Counted from the stretch's first letter, positions 1 through 8,616 are shown. The stretch is DNA of 63,034 nucleotides from Fibrobacter sp. (GCA_012523595.1 JAAYIG010000198.1:1-63034); one strand, 5' to 3'. Notes: generated by a model not told the origin, from the sequence alone. Made by a program: numbers and translations.

Positions 1-1
1 C

Positions 2-34
2 CGTTTAAATAATAAATCAAGAAAGGAGGAGTAA
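2..34 (+). pseudogene. possible 3' tail of an IstB-type ATPase (partial)
   Basis: From base 2 one frame reads ten residues (RLNNKSRKEE) and stops at a TAA at 32-34, about 20 bases before IS21-like terminal repeats. In IS21 elements istB is the last gene before the right end, so a basic IstB tail is the natural reading. Ten residues cannot be identified by themselves, so this rests on position only. Confidence 0.25.
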
Positions 35-55
35 ACCCAGATTATTTTCATAAAG

Positions 56-107
56 TGGCTGGTTTTGAAGTGCCCATATGTGGCCTGTTTTAAAGTGCCC
101 GCCGACA
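56..107 (+). mobile_element. right end of an IS21-like insertion sequence
   Basis: Two imperfect copies of a 20-base unit stand 25 bases apart: TGGCTGGTTTTGAAGTGCCC at 56-75 and TGGCCTGTTTTAAAGTGCCC at 81-100, followed by GCCGACA ending at 107. Repeated copies of a roughly 20-base unit near a CA-3' terminus are the hallmark of IS21-family ends. The rest of the element lies left of the window. A target duplication cannot be checked from one side. Confidence 0.6.
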
Positions 108-176
108 TTTTCGTACCTGTTTATTAAAACATTACAACAGTGTAAATTCCTGTTATGATCTTTATTAGAGGTAGAA

Positions 177-1025
177 ATGATAAACCCCATCAGCAAATTT
201 CTTTTTCTCCTTACTTTTTCCTCCTGCTTTTCAGAACCAGTAAATGTGGATGTTCCATATTCCAGCGGGGGAATAATTGTCAGAAGGTATCAATTTAATA
301 CAAAAAATTTCTCTAATGGGTTAAGAGTAGATTTCCCTTATAAAATGACTGGAACTGCCGAATCAAAAGAAAGAATGATCGGTATTGCTTTTGATGGCTT
401 TGAGAATGCCGGATACAAATATGTTCAATCTGCAGATTATGGATCTGTTTTTTCAATGAATCCAAACGACTATCAAGACAGTATGTATATAAGCACTGAT
501 ACATCATGGATTAATGCCACCATTTTCCCTGATTCACTGGTTCCGCTTGACAATATCATCGATACTGATGAAAGTACCGGGGAAGGCACTGTAAGAAAAG
601 GCAGATATTTTCTTGTAACGCATTCTACGATTAATTTTCCAGCACATACTGAGGAAACCCCAATCGATAATCATAATATCATAATCTATGTTTCTACAGT
701 AAAGAATAAAATGAAGCTGCGGATTTCCCGCATGTTTATGAACAGTTATCCCCAACCTCCGACTTATGATGACATATTGGATTCAATGGAGATTTCGTGG
801 TCAGTAGATTCACTTGGAAACGGCAGGTTTATGACACCTGTAAGCACTAATAAAATCATTGCATTTCATAATAGACATGCCGTGTTAAATCAGGACGGAA
901 TTAACAACAGCCATTCTTCACTATTTGATATCAGCGGTAAACGTTTGCCCGGATATAACAGCATGGTGAACAGTCTTATTATTTTTAAGCAAGACAGTAA
1001 ATATGGCACGATTCTTATTCGATAA
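177..1025 (+). CDS. secreted protein or lipoprotein with T9SS-like C-terminal tail
   Basis: This 282-residue exported protein has no recognised catalytic domain. The N-terminus is a hydrophobic signal followed by a possible lipobox (LTFSSC, about residues 13-18). The last 40 residues carry SSLFDISGKRLPG and end in GTILIR. This matches the pattern of the short C-terminal sorting tails that Bacteroidota and Fibrobacterota append to secreted proteins, a 'DxxGR/K' beta-turn and a final 'G-x-hydrophobic-hydrophobic-R'. The gene stands alone, 70 bases after an IS21-like end, and starts at an ATG with AGAGGT upstream. Lipidation and a sorting tail rarely coexist, so one of these two readings may be wrong. 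Function unknown. Confidence 0.7.
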   Translation: MINPISKFLFLLTFSSCFSEPVNVDVPYSSGGIIVRRYQFNTKNFSNGLRVDFPYKMTGTAESKERMIGIAFDGFENAGYKYVQSADYGSVFSMNPNDYQDSMYISTDTSWINATIFPDSLVPLDNIIDTDESTGEGTVRKGRYFLVTHSTINFPAHTEETPIDNHNIIIYVSTVKNKMKLRISRMFMNSYPQPPTYDDILDSMEISWSVDSLGNGRFMTPVSTNKIIAFHNRHAVLNQDGINNSHSSLFDISGKRLPGYNSMVNSLIIFKQDSKYGTILIR

Positions 1026-1182
1026 GGTCGGGTTTCTAAAAAAAGGTCATGTATTATTTTGCTGCAGATGTCTGATCTATTCTTTGACATATAGTATGGA
1101 ATGAACTAATTTACAATCAGATCTTTACCCGAAAAACACCCTTATACTTTACAAAACAGTTCCAGCAAAGAAGGAAAATACC

Positions 1183-1796
1183 ATGAAAAAACGGAGTATA
1201 TCCGGTATTATTGCTATAGCGATGACTTGCTTTACAATGAATATCTCTGCAGATGAGATTGGAATTGGCTTCGGCATTAATACTTCAGCTTACAAATCAT
1301 TTGACGATAATAGAGCAAAATATCAGAAGTATAACATTCCCAGCCCGATCGAAATAACCTTCAAAAAGGATTTGATCGGTATTCTGGGATTACACTCCGG
1401 ACTGCAGTTTTCCAAGAAAGCTACTTCTATACAAATTCAACAAACTATTGAGACTTTTGATCCTGTACCTGATGGTGTAGTCACATTTGAAGAAGAATTC
1501 AATTATGGTTCATTGGAAATATCTCCAATTCTCTCTTTCAAACTAAGCAATTTTCTTTTGGAAGGCAGATCTGGTCTCTGTGGTGAGTTTTATATAAATG
1601 AAAAATCTGATTTTTCCGATAATTGAGCTTTGTTGGAGGTATAGGACTAGGTTATGTAATAAAAGACAAATACAAAATCGGATTAAAAAGCAGTATTTCA
1701 AGAACTTTAACCGATATCTATAAAAAACAGGGTGACGATATAAAAATCCACTTTGTTAATTTTCACAATGTTATATCTTTGGGTATGCTTTTATAA
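1183..1796 (+). pseudogene. PorT-like outer-membrane barrel protein, frameshifted
   Basis: The frame from ATG 1183 encodes a signal peptide (MKKRSISGIIAIAMTCF) and amphipathic strands typical of a small PorT/OmpX-like barrel, then stops at 1624-1626. The next frame continues without a gap from 1626 (SFVGGIGLGYVIKDKYK) to a TAA at 1794-1796, and ends in ISLGMLL, a normal barrel C-terminus. Adding one T in AATTGAGC at about 1622-1626 restores a protein of about 204 residues. A real mutation or a one-base sequence error in a short T run would both explain it. The RBS (AAGAAGGAAA) is good. The family call rests on overall pattern, not on a specific motif. Confidence 0.7.
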
Positions 1797-1807
1797 TATT
1801 CCGGAGG

Positions 1808-1838
1808 AATCCATGTGATGATACTCCACATGGATTTC
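1808..1838 (+). terminator. terminator-like hairpin after the barrel pseudogene
   Basis: AATCCATGTG (1808-1817) and CACATGGATT (1827-1836) form a perfect 10-bp stem with a 9-base loop, followed by TCTCTC. It lies 11 bases after the stop. The T run is poor, so intrinsic termination is likely but not certain. Confidence 0.5.
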
Positions 1839-2048
1839 TCTCGCATTCGGAAAAAATGATTGTTTTTTCATCAGTATCGCGCCGGAGGCTGTATCAATAA
1901 TCCTTCCACTATAGCATGAGTAGATCATGAACCACCTCGAAAGCAGAAGCCCAGCATAAATAAAGCTTCACCACAAATGGCAAACGATTCAGATTCAGGA
2001 AACAGCTTTAGTCACAGTCTGATCCATTATTAATCAGTTTTTTTAGTT

Positions 2049-2273
2049 TTTAATGAATATATCAGGAAACTGAAAGTATCCTGGGATGAGAGCTGTAATG
2101 TCCTTAATTCATCTCCGGTGTGAATTTATGAACTAATCGAGGCCTCCTTTCTATCAGTTAATTCAATATTTCACCTCTGAGATGAAATAATGACCCAGAA
2201 ACAAAACGGATATCGTTTCCTGCAAAACAACCCAGAAAAGTTACACCGTTTCCTGCTTTATCCATCCTGCTGC
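2049..2273. repeat. dispersed intergenic repeat, copy 1
   Basis: This stretch of about 225 bp aligns by eye with the tandem copies near 14.2-14.7 kb. Shared blocks are: TTAATGA..ATATCA, CTGGG(A/T)GAGAG, TAATGTCC, a CACCTC-type palindrome followed by a TATGA half-site, a second palindrome (TTTCACCTCTGAGATGAAA at 2170), GTTTCCTGCAAAA, CCCAGAAAA and CC(A/C)TCCTGCTGC. No reading frame runs through it. The rest of the gap (1797-2622) shows no gene apart from the promoter described at 2540. Confidence 0.65.
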
Positions 2274-2539
2274 GAATCAATTCAATTTTGCATCATCCCT
2301 GCAGCAGGCACACCGCTACCCCTGCAGCCTCTTTAATGCATAATGATTCGCCACCTTCAAAGGAAGTTTTTAGTGCTCACTGAACGCTGCCGAGTGCTCC
2401 CCATAATCTGATAATTGTCTCTCACTGTCATTTGCCTGAACTGGATTCCTGCTTTCACAGAATAACGTGGGGTGAAATTGTACTCTATAGGAATAAATAG
2501 AAGAATCCCATATCAATTGAGCCGGCAGGCACAATGTTC

Positions 2540-2567
2540 TAAAGATTTTTTTTCCTCATGTCGATAT
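2540..2567 (+). promoter_or_regulatory. sigma-28 (FliA)-type promoter for the FlgM-like gene
   Basis: TAAAGATT, 12 bases, then GTCGATAT. The FliA consensus is TAAAGTTT-N11-GCCGATAA. The predicted start of transcription is about 45 bases before the ATG at 2623. A second site with the same 12-base spacing lies at 4825-4852. Confidence 0.5.
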
Positions 2568-2622
2568 TTAAAATGTGGTTTGATTTGCAGGGAAGTATAC
2601 ACAATCCAGGGATGGGTGCAAA

Positions 2623-2811
2623 ATGAACAAACAAAGCGATTCACTCAACATCCGTAAAGGCCAATTCCTATGGATGGAAGAGGCCGAACAGGAATCCTAT
2701 CTGAAAAATCTCAAGGCCAGAATATCCGATGGCTACTACTACTCTGACTTAATTCTCAGCAGAGTAGCAGATGAACTGGCAAGTGTGATGGCCGATGTTA
2801 TGGATGAATGA
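2623..2811 (+). CDS. FlgM-like small protein (anti-sigma-28 type C-terminus)
   Basis: This is a 62-residue soluble protein. Its second half, AGY-like RISDGYYYSDLILSRVADEL, resembles the FlgM C-terminal helix pair (basic residue, 'I..G.Y....I...A..L') that binds sigma-28. FlgM itself is about 90-100 residues, so this would be a short form. The RBS (GGGATGGG) is well placed, and a sigma-28-type promoter lies upstream, which fits the usual autoregulation of flgM. No other flagellar gene is in the window. It could instead be a FlgM paralogue with a different partner. The next gene is convergent and adjoins its stop. Confidence 0.55.
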   Translation: MNKQSDSLNIRKGQFLWMEEAEQESYLKNLKARISDGYYYSDLILSRVADELASVMADVMDE

Positions 2812-4665
2812 TCAGTTGCTTTTACAACACCTCAGACCAGTCTGGGGCTTTGCCGATCCGCCAACACCAGGAGAGACGGTCTGGCATTTGGAGTAAGGCC
2901 CGCCCATAAGCATCGGCTGCGCATTGTCACCGGTTACCCATTCGAAGATATTTCCTGTCATGTCATAACCGCCGAATTTACTAACGCAGTTATGACGTGA
3001 TCCGGACGGCTCGACAGTTCTGGTGTCGGAATTACACTTCTGCTCCTCGACATTCCATCCATAGGGATAGGTATAACCTTCGATACCACTGCAGGCCCAT
3101 TGCCATTCCTGAGCAGTACAAAGTCGTTTGCCTTTCTGCTCACAGTAATTTTTTGCCTGCTTATAGGAGATATTTCCCGTCGGTTTAGTACCCTTGACAT
3201 TCGGATATTCATACCTGTCAACACACACCTTGAAATAAGGCCTGCCCTGCTTTCCCGGAGGCATGTCCACCAGAAACATATCATCTGGACAAAATAGAGG
3301 TTTAGCATATCTCTTTATCGGTTCATCAAAACCTGTTGAAGAGTGTCTGGTGATTCTCAATATTTCTGATCGTGCAACCTTCTCCTGCTTGCCATCCACA
3401 AGTTCAATTGTGACCGACAATGCATCCTCTTTCCTGATTTTCCCATAGTGTACAATATTAGGACTGGGATTACCCCAATCATCGGTTTTTGCATTCTTAA
3501 CCAGAATAGTATCAAAGGGCGGCTCCATTTTTTTCTTCTGCTCCGTTGCCTTTGCCTGCTCCGGAAGCAGGGTAATACGGGTGATTGCATCTCTGGTAAC
3601 CGGGATCCTTGAACCATCAATGTCGATCTGAATCATATCGGCAGTAATCGATTGCAGTTTTCCCTTGAAAACAGATCCGTTCTTTATCTGTACCTCAATC
3701 AACGCACCTATCGATGCCCTCTTTTGCAAAGCCTCATAGGAAATCTCCTGTGGCTTTGTAATGGGCTCATTTGCCTGTTTCACTTTTTTACTTTTAGGTA
3801 GTTCAAGAAGCTCAAACCTCTGGATAAGTGAGTGGCGGAATGCATATGGTTTTCCATCTACGGTTTCGAAAATAAGCGATGTGTCATCCTTTGATTCCAC
3901 TATCCCAACCAGTTCATCACCGGTCGTAAGGCTCATCCTGTATTTCCCCTTCACGACAATTTCGGAAAAGGACTGCCCTGATGAGAGGGCTGGTGATGTT
4001 ACGACTGCTTTAACCTCCTCTGTAGAAGACGGCAGAGCGGCTTTTCCACCCTGCTCCCACCAGTTACTCCAGGCGCTCTGATCATTTCCAAGCGAAATTC
4101 CGGTGATTCTCTCCAGAGCACAGGATGCTACCTGGAATGTAAAAGTAACATGGATGTTCACTACCGTACCGGCAGGCACACGGCTCGGAGAAGGAGTTGA
4201 GTAAGGGAATTGTACTTCATGTACAGTCTCGATGTACTGTTCACAGATGGAGATCGAGTTGTAATCGAGAAATGGAGATGAAAGGAGAAACTTATTTTTT
4301 TCACTCATGACATAGGTCTGCACCCAGTCCTCAAAATTCCCCTCACCGGAATATTGTGCATTCATGATTTCTGAAACGTGTATGGCCCTGGGAAAATTCT
4401 GAATCAGAGCCGGAACGGCTATCATGGCGCCACTTCCCATGTTTCCAAGTTTGATGGCAGCCAGGTAGCATCGTGTCGCATTTTCTTTGGAAGTCTGAGG
4501 CGGAATAACCTGTCCCTTGCGGGTAAAATACGAGTAGGCTTCAGGGGAGTAATAGACAGTGGGACCACTCTGGATATCACCCAAAAGGAGTGAGAGTTGA
4601 TCCTGTGCAAAGAGTTGAGCCATCATTATTAAAAAGAGGGGAAAAAACCTGCTCATAACCTGCAT
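2812..4665 (-). CDS. exported formylglycine-generating-enzyme-like (SUMF1) protein
   Basis: The protein has 617 residues. A signal peptide (MQVMSRFFPLFLIMMAQLFA) is followed by a long unassigned region. That region contains two short segments, around residues 240-300 and 320-375, with an SH3/Sm-like rhythm (e.g. 'GALIEVQIKNGSVFKGKLQSI'-type strands). The last 150 residues form a sulfatase-modifying-factor fold: FKVCVDRYEYPN, ISYKQAKNYCEQKGKRLCTA, EWQWACSG, GGYDMTGNIFEWV and GLRCC. These match the SUMF1/EgtB family, in which RLPTxxEWExA and DMxGNVWEW are core motifs. True formylglycine synthesis needs specific cysteines that cannot be confirmed here, and no sulfatase is nearby. A non-enzymatic envelope role is equally possible. 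Confidence 0.75.
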   Translation of the reverse strand: MQVMSRFFPLFLIMMAQLFAQDQLSLLLGDIQSGPTVYYSPEAYSYFTRKGQVIPPQTSKENATRCYLAAIKLGNMGSGAMIAVPALIQNFPRAIHVSEIMNAQYSGEGNFEDWVQTYVMSEKNKFLLSSPFLDYNSISICEQYIETVHEVQFPYSTPSPSRVPAGTVVNIHVTFTFQVASCALERITGISLGNDQSAWSNWWEQGGKAALPSSTEEVKAVVTSPALSSGQSFSEIVVKGKYRMSLTTGDELVGIVESKDDTSLIFETVDGKPYAFRHSLIQRFELLELPKSKKVKQANEPITKPQEISYEALQKRASIGALIEVQIKNGSVFKGKLQSITADMIQIDIDGSRIPVTRDAITRITLLPEQAKATEQKKKMEPPFDTILVKNAKTDDWGNPSPNIVHYGKIRKEDALSVTIELVDGKQEKVARSEILRITRHSSTGFDEPIKRYAKPLFCPDDMFLVDMPPGKQGRPYFKVCVDRYEYPNVKGTKPTGNISYKQAKNYCEQKGKRLCTAQEWQWACSGIEGYTYPYGWNVEEQKCNSDTRTVEPSGSRHNCVSKFGGYDMTGNIFEWVTGDNAQPMLMGGPYSKCQTVSPGVGGSAKPQTGLRCCKSN

Positions 4666-4824
4666 CTCTCCTGAAAAGGATAAGGTAAACTAAATGTCTG
4701 TTTTGAGATAAAAAACCCAGTGTATAATTAAAATAGATACTATTGTTTTTATGTGCAAATACCGGGGGAGGCAATAATTGAGGAATCGTTTCGAAGTAAT
4801 TAATAGATGCTATAGTGTCAGATT

Positions 4825-4852
4825 TAAAGTTTCTCTTATTAAAGGCCGAAAT
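4825..4852 (+). promoter_or_regulatory. sigma-28 (FliA)-type promoter
   Basis: TAAAGTTT is a perfect consensus -35 box. It is followed by 12 bases and GCCGAAAT, six of eight matches to GCCGATAA. The predicted transcript starts about 50 bases before the small gene at 4909. The spacing equals that of the site at 2540-2567, which supports both. Confidence 0.6.
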
Positions 4853-4908
4853 ATTTAATAAAGGGTTGAGAGAAAGAGACTGGAAAATCCTGCACCAGGG
4901 GGTAAATT

Positions 4909-5073
4909 ATGATGCATCAAAGAGTGGAACCATTTGTTACGCTCGACGACCGCCCCGACAGGGATACCGTCATAGAAAAAGATGAAATAATCAGCCTTAT
5001 AATTGATCTGGAGACGATGACTATCGAGCGGCTCTACGATAAATATTTCATGTTAACAGATGACAGATCTTGA
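4909..5073 (+). CDS. small acidic protein, possible FliA-regulon member
   Basis: This frame of 54 codons starts at ATG ATG, 8 bases after a purine-rich AGGGGG site. The product is acidic in the middle (LDDRPDRDTVIEKDE) and ends in an amphipathic helix (IISLIIDLETMTIERLYDKYF). It resembles no family I can name. The upstream sigma-28-type promoter, and the FlgM-like gene 2 kb away with a similar promoter, suggest a motility-linked role. It is too short for certainty, but the RBS, promoter and amphipathic pattern together make it a likely gene. Confidence 0.5.
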   Translation: MMHQRVEPFVTLDDRPDRDTVIEKDEIISLIIDLETMTIERLYDKYFMLTDDRS

Positions 5074-5197
5074 AGCTGAAAGGCTCAAAGCGATGTAATT
5101 TCCGGATGGGGAATTTACATTTACTTAGGGCCTTTTTGCTTTGTTTCTGAAAAAAGGCAACTTGGTTGAGATTTGGCAATTAAATCGCTTCATTAAT

Positions 5198-5226
5198 TCA
5201 CTCCAGAGATAAATTTGTGAGTTTAA
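5198..5226. repeat. single CACCTC/GAGGTG-type palindrome unit
   Basis: TTCACTCCAGAGATAAATTTGTGAG matches the units near 22.8 kb (TTCACCCCAGAGGTAACTTTGTGA), including the trailing TTTGTGA. It lies in the gene-poor stretch 5074-5335, where nothing else is apparent. Confidence 0.5.
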
Positions 5227-5335
5227 CGATAATTACCATCCAAGACCGGCATCAAATTTGATTGACCTTTAGGGGCCGCAGTACACGACCCCTTTCATAC
5301 TCTGAACCAATTTAGACCCCAGTCCATCATCCGGA

Positions 5336-5545
5336 TCACCTGCTTTTTGATTTTTCATCAGGACTTTTTTCTCTTTCTTTTTCCGGTGGAACCACATGCA
5401 TCAGTTCTGCTTCCGGAACACTTTTCCTGCCCTTTTCTACCGGTCTGGCCTCAAACTGCGGGCTTTCCAGCAGTTCCAGAGAGATGAAAGCAGTTCTTTT
5501 TCTCTGACTGCCGCTAAGTTCCATATTATCCCCCATTCCAGACAA
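5336..5545 (-). CDS. small charged hypothetical protein
   Basis: This frame of up to 69 residues starts at TTG (5545) or ATG (5536). The product is strongly charged (EKGRKSVPEAELMHVVPPEKE and a basic C-terminus) and has no membrane segment. An AGGAA stands 9-13 bases before the TTG. A frame of similar size exists on the other strand, so coding is uncertain. No family is recognised. Confidence 0.35.
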   Translation of the reverse strand: MSGMGDNMELSGSQRKRTAFISLELLESPQFEARPVEKGRKSVPEAELMHVVPPEKEREKSPDEKSKSR

Positions 5546-5692
5546 ATTCTGATTTCCTGCCTTTATCTAATGGCCTGACACTCCTCATACATATTACGGC
5601 TGTACAAGCTTAAAAACCACGGTGAATTTTTGCCATTTGCAAATACATTTCATCGGGAGGTAATCGAAATAATAGATAGGGAGGGATTTATT

Positions 5693-5896
5693 ATGAAAGC
5701 ATTACGTTGCAGAGATCTTGGAGAGCGCACATGTAATTATGTCGCCTTTGGGGACAGGTATGAAGAGGTGGGACGGAAAATGTTTGATCATACCGCAAAT
5801 AAGCATCACATGTTTCTTGAAAGCCTGGATTACAATGAGCGGGAACATTTTCTGGAACAGATGGAAGCAATGACTGAGGATGAAGAGGTCACATGA
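5693..5896 (+). CDS. DUF1059 family protein
   Basis: This small soluble protein of 67 residues begins MKALRCRDLGERTCNYVAFG. The 'CRDLG..C.(F/Y)VA.G......K...H....H' pattern defines DUF1059, a family of unknown function in bacteria and archaea. The frame is open further upstream, but GGGAGG lies 8 bases before ATG 5693, and family members begin exactly there, so this start is preferred. The gene stands alone. The C-terminus is acidic (MTEDEEVT). Confidence 0.8.
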   Translation: MKALRCRDLGERTCNYVAFGDRYEEVGRKMFDHTANKHHMFLESLDYNEREHFLEQMEAMTEDEEVT

Positions 5897-5970
5897 GCCT
5901 TACGGACAAGTATCATCTCTGTCAACCAGAGTGATCCCGGTTAAAGAGTAAATTCAGGTTCTCTACTCTA

Positions 5971-6330
5971 TCATCCTACAGCCTCTCTTTCCAGAACCTC
6001 ACGAGCGAAGCTGTCATAGGAGTTGTAAAGGAAGCCCTCAAATACTATGTCAAATTTGAGGGTTTCGAATATGTAGTTGATATATTCACTGGAGGAGATG
6101 ATGTAGATGGCACCACCCATTTTGCGTACCTTGTTCAGGTTGTAAACCAGTGCACCTATTCCTCCGCTGCAGATAAACGTAACCTCATCGAGGTTAAATA
6201 CAATATGGCACACTCCCTCGGAAATTATCTGCTGCACCTCTTTATCGAGCAGCCTGGCACTCTCCCAGTCGATTCTGCCGGAGGGTTTTATTACTTTGAA
6301 CTTTCCGATTTGAGTAACAGAGAGTTCCAC
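5971..6330 (-). CDS. STAS-domain anti-anti-sigma factor
   Basis: This 119-residue protein is a single STAS domain of the SpoIIAA/RsbV type. The phosphorylatable serine is Ser55 in FICSGGIGAL, the position modified by RsbW/SpoIIAB kinases. In partner switching, the unphosphorylated form captures the anti-sigma kinase, and a PP2C phosphatase reactivates it. A SpoIIE-type phosphatase fused to an RsbW-like ATPase is encoded at 34377-35624 and is a candidate partner. The gene lies 20 bases downstream of the small membrane-protein gene at 6351. Confidence 0.88.
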   Translation of the reverse strand: MELSVTQIGKFKVIKPSGRIDWESARLLDKEVQQIISEGVCHIVFNLDEVTFICSGGIGALVYNLNKVRKMGGAIYIISSSEYINYIFETLKFDIVFEGFLYNSYDSFAREVLEREAVG

Positions 6331-6350
6331 AATGTTCCCCTTTCATGAAA

Positions 6351-6629
6351 TTACCGGATTTCCTCGTACTCCCCATCGCTAATATCATAGTCTGCAGGAT
6401 CAAATCGTTTCTGATCTTCCGGATATCCAGACTTAACCTTTTTGTTTCCGGGGTTAAAGATCAGCAGGGCGATACTTATGACGATCATAAAAATGAGTAT
6501 GAATTCAATAATTCTGATCAACAATGTTACAATCCAGTTTTGAAAAATCACAGGTAAAATGGTATATTTTTTATTCTCCCAAACAGGGAGTGTGCCTGAT
6601 CCGATTATAAAAATAATATCATATAACAT
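6351..6629 (-). CDS. small membrane protein with acidic tail
   Basis: This protein has up to 92 residues. One or two hydrophobic segments (about residues 3-12 and 32-58, LLIRIIEFILIFMIVISIAL) are followed by a charged C-terminal tail (GYPEDQKRFDPADYDISDG). It precedes the STAS gene by 20 bases, so the two are probably co-transcribed and the membrane protein might localise or sense for the STAS factor. The start is uncertain: ATG 6629 has no clear RBS, and TTG codons just before the main membrane segment are possible. No family recognised. Confidence 0.55.
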   Translation of the reverse strand: MLYDIIFIIGSGTLPVWENKKYTILPVIFQNWIVTLLIRIIEFILIFMIVISIALLIFNPGNKKVKSGYPEDQKRFDPADYDISDGEYEEIR

Positions 6630-6669
6630 TCAAAGATACACTACTTTTCTTTTGTAACGGGGAGGAGCA

Positions 6670-7659
6670 GTGGCAGCAGACATAGCTCAGATAAATGAAA
6701 GAATCAAAGAAGAGAGTACTTTTATCTCACTTCTTAAAAGTGAAATCGGGAAAGTAATTGTCGGTCAGTCAAAGATGGTTGACAGACTATTGATAGGCCT
6801 GCTTACAAGAGGACATATTCTTCTGGAAGGTGTGCCGGGGCTGGCAAAAACTCTTGCGATCTCCACTTTAGCCAAAATTATCGACACCAATTTCCAGAGA
6901 ATCCAGTTCACCCCCGATCTTCTTCCGGCGGACCTGGTGGGTACTATGATTTACAATCAGAAGACAGGAGAGTTTGTCCCCAAAAAAGGCCCTCTGTTTT
7001 CAAATATCATACTGGCTGATGAGATAAACCGTGCTCCGGCCAAAGTGCAGAGTGCGCTGCTCGAAGCGATGCAGGAGCGGCAGGTGACAATCGGAGACAA
7101 GACTTATCCGCTTGAGGAGCCTTTCCTTGTGCTGGCAACCCAGAACCCGATCGAGCAGGAAGGGACTTACCCTCTTCCTGAGGCCCAGGTTGACAGATTT
7201 ATGCTGAAGCTCAAGATCGTTTACCCGACCCGCGAGGAGGAGAAACAGATTCTTGGCCGGATGGCAAAGGGAGAGGTCCCGTCAGTTTCAAAGGTAATTA
7301 CAGTTGACAAGATTCTATCGGCACGGGAAGCGGTAAATGAGATCTACATGGATCCCAAAGTCGAAGATTACATCATCAACATAGTTTTTGCTACCCGCGA
7401 ACCACAGAACGCGGGACTCAATGATCTCAAAGGACTGATCTCTTACGGAGCATCGCCGCGTGCTACCCTTTTTCTCACACGGGCCGCCCGTGCTCATGCT
7501 TTTATTCGCGGACGCGGTTATGTGACACCCGAAGATGTAAAATCTGTCGGCATGGATATTATGCGTCACAGAGTAATCACAACCTATGAAGCTGAAGCAG
7601 AGAATATCACCTCAGAGGATATCCTTCAGAAGATTTTTGACAGCGTGGAAGTGCCGTAG
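6670..7659 (+). CDS. MoxR-family AAA ATPase
   Basis: This 329-residue MoxR ATPase shows Walker A GVPGLAKT (residues 54-61), Walker B IILADEINR (about 113-121), the arginine-rich sensor region and the family motif QNPIEQEGTYPLPEAQ. MoxR proteins act as chaperone-like ATPases that mature or insert cofactors into partners, normally together with a DUF58 protein. One lies two genes downstream. The start is GTG 6670 with a strong GGGGAGGAG site. It is the first gene of a four-gene operon and is divergent from the small membrane protein. Confidence 0.95.
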   Translation: MAADIAQINERIKEESTFISLLKSEIGKVIVGQSKMVDRLLIGLLTRGHILLEGVPGLAKTLAISTLAKIIDTNFQRIQFTPDLLPADLVGTMIYNQKTGEFVPKKGPLFSNIILADEINRAPAKVQSALLEAMQERQVTIGDKTYPLEEPFLVLATQNPIEQEGTYPLPEAQVDRFMLKLKIVYPTREEEKQILGRMAKGEVPSVSKVITVDKILSAREAVNEIYMDPKVEDYIINIVFATREPQNAGLNDLKGLISYGASPRATLFLTRAARAHAFIRGRGYVTPEDVKSVGMDIMRHRVITTYEAEAENITSEDILQKIFDSVEVP

Positions 7660-7668
7660 GCTGAGATC

Positions 7669-8616
7669 ATGTTTTTTGTAAGACGACTACTCTTCATCTC
7701 TCTTATTGCATCCTTGAGCGCGGATCTTTATGCGCAAAGGCAGCTTATTTATGATCCGGAAAGAGGTATTGTCTTTGAAGATGAACCGAAGAGGATCACT
7801 ACAGAGAAACAGAGCCCCTCTTCTGAACAAAAGGCTGTTCCAAAACAGAAGAGAGACTCGAATGATCTCCATTTGAACCGCAAAAAAGATCCGCCTGAGC
7901 TTTATTTCCGCTCCGGGCTGGAATACTTCAAGAATCGCGATTACAAAAACGCACTGAAGAATTTCTCTTACGCAGACTCTGTTGCCCGAAAACCTCATTA
8001 CCTGCTCTGGAAAGGGAAGACACTGCGGCAGCTTGGAGATTCCAGACAGATGCTTTCAATCATGGAGCAGATAGTCGAAAAATACTCAGAAAGCGATGTT
8101 GCTGATGATGCACTGCTTGAGACGGCGCTTTACTATCAAAGTAATGATGATTATGAGAAAGCTGCACAGATCTACACCCGTCTTATTGAGCAGTTCCCAT
8201 TCGGAACATCATTTTCCAATGGTGAAGAGCTCCGGGAAATCGCCCGCGAACAGCGCAGGGTAATGAGAGCGGAAATTACGACTCTGCTGGCTTCTTTAGG
8301 ATACACAGACAATGATTTTACTGTCTCCTGTAAAAAGTTCCAGAAAGCAAACAATCTTGAGATTACCGGAACTCCCAACAGAGAAACTGTTTCGACCATC
8401 AGGAAACTGCATAAAGACCTCCTTAACAAAGAAGAAAAAAGAGCAAAAAACAAGGCTATGGCTCTTCGATTTTCAAAGTGGAATACAGCAATAGCATTAT
8501 TTACACTCGTCAATATTACCCTGTTGTTTTCACTGCTGATCAAAATCAAAGCAGGCAAACGCCGTCTTGAGGATCTTAGTGCGATGCTTAAAGACCTCGA
8601 TACGAGAAAACTATGA
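7669..8616 (+). CDS. periplasmic TPR / peptidoglycan-binding-like protein with C-terminal anchor
   Basis: The protein has 315 residues. A signal peptide (ISLIASLSADLYAQ) is followed by TPR-like helices (about 80-180; LYFRSGLEYFKNRDYKNALK). Next comes a putative PG_binding_1 fold (about 203-250: LLASLGYTDNDFTVSCKKFQ ... TGTPNRETVSTIRKL) and one transmembrane helix (about 270-290), ending in a cytoplasmic basic tail. It sits between moxR and the DUF58 gene and overlaps the latter by 4 bases (ATGA). This position suggests it delivers the MoxR/DUF58 machine to a peptidoglycan-linked target. TPR proteins are common in MoxR operons. The combination with a peptidoglycan-binding fold is less usual. 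Confidence 0.75.
   Translation: MFFVRRLLFISLIASLSADLYAQRQLIYDPERGIVFEDEPKRITTEKQSPSSEQKAVPKQKRDSNDLHLNRKKDPPELYFRSGLEYFKNRDYKNALKNFSYADSVARKPHYLLWKGKTLRQLGDSRQMLSIMEQIVEKYSESDVADDALLETALYYQSNDDYEKAAQIYTRLIEQFPFGTSFSNGEELREIAREQRRVMRAEITTLLASLGYTDNDFTVSCKKFQKANNLEITGTPNRETVSTIRKLHKDLLNKEEKRAKNKAMALRFSKWNTAIALFTLVNITLLFSLLIKIKAGKRRLEDLSAMLKDLDTRKL

Noticed and set aside
2472-2657. 61-residue plus-strand frame before the FlgM-like gene
   Set aside because: It contains the sigma-28-type promoter and overlaps the FlgM-like start in another frame, and no RBS is present.
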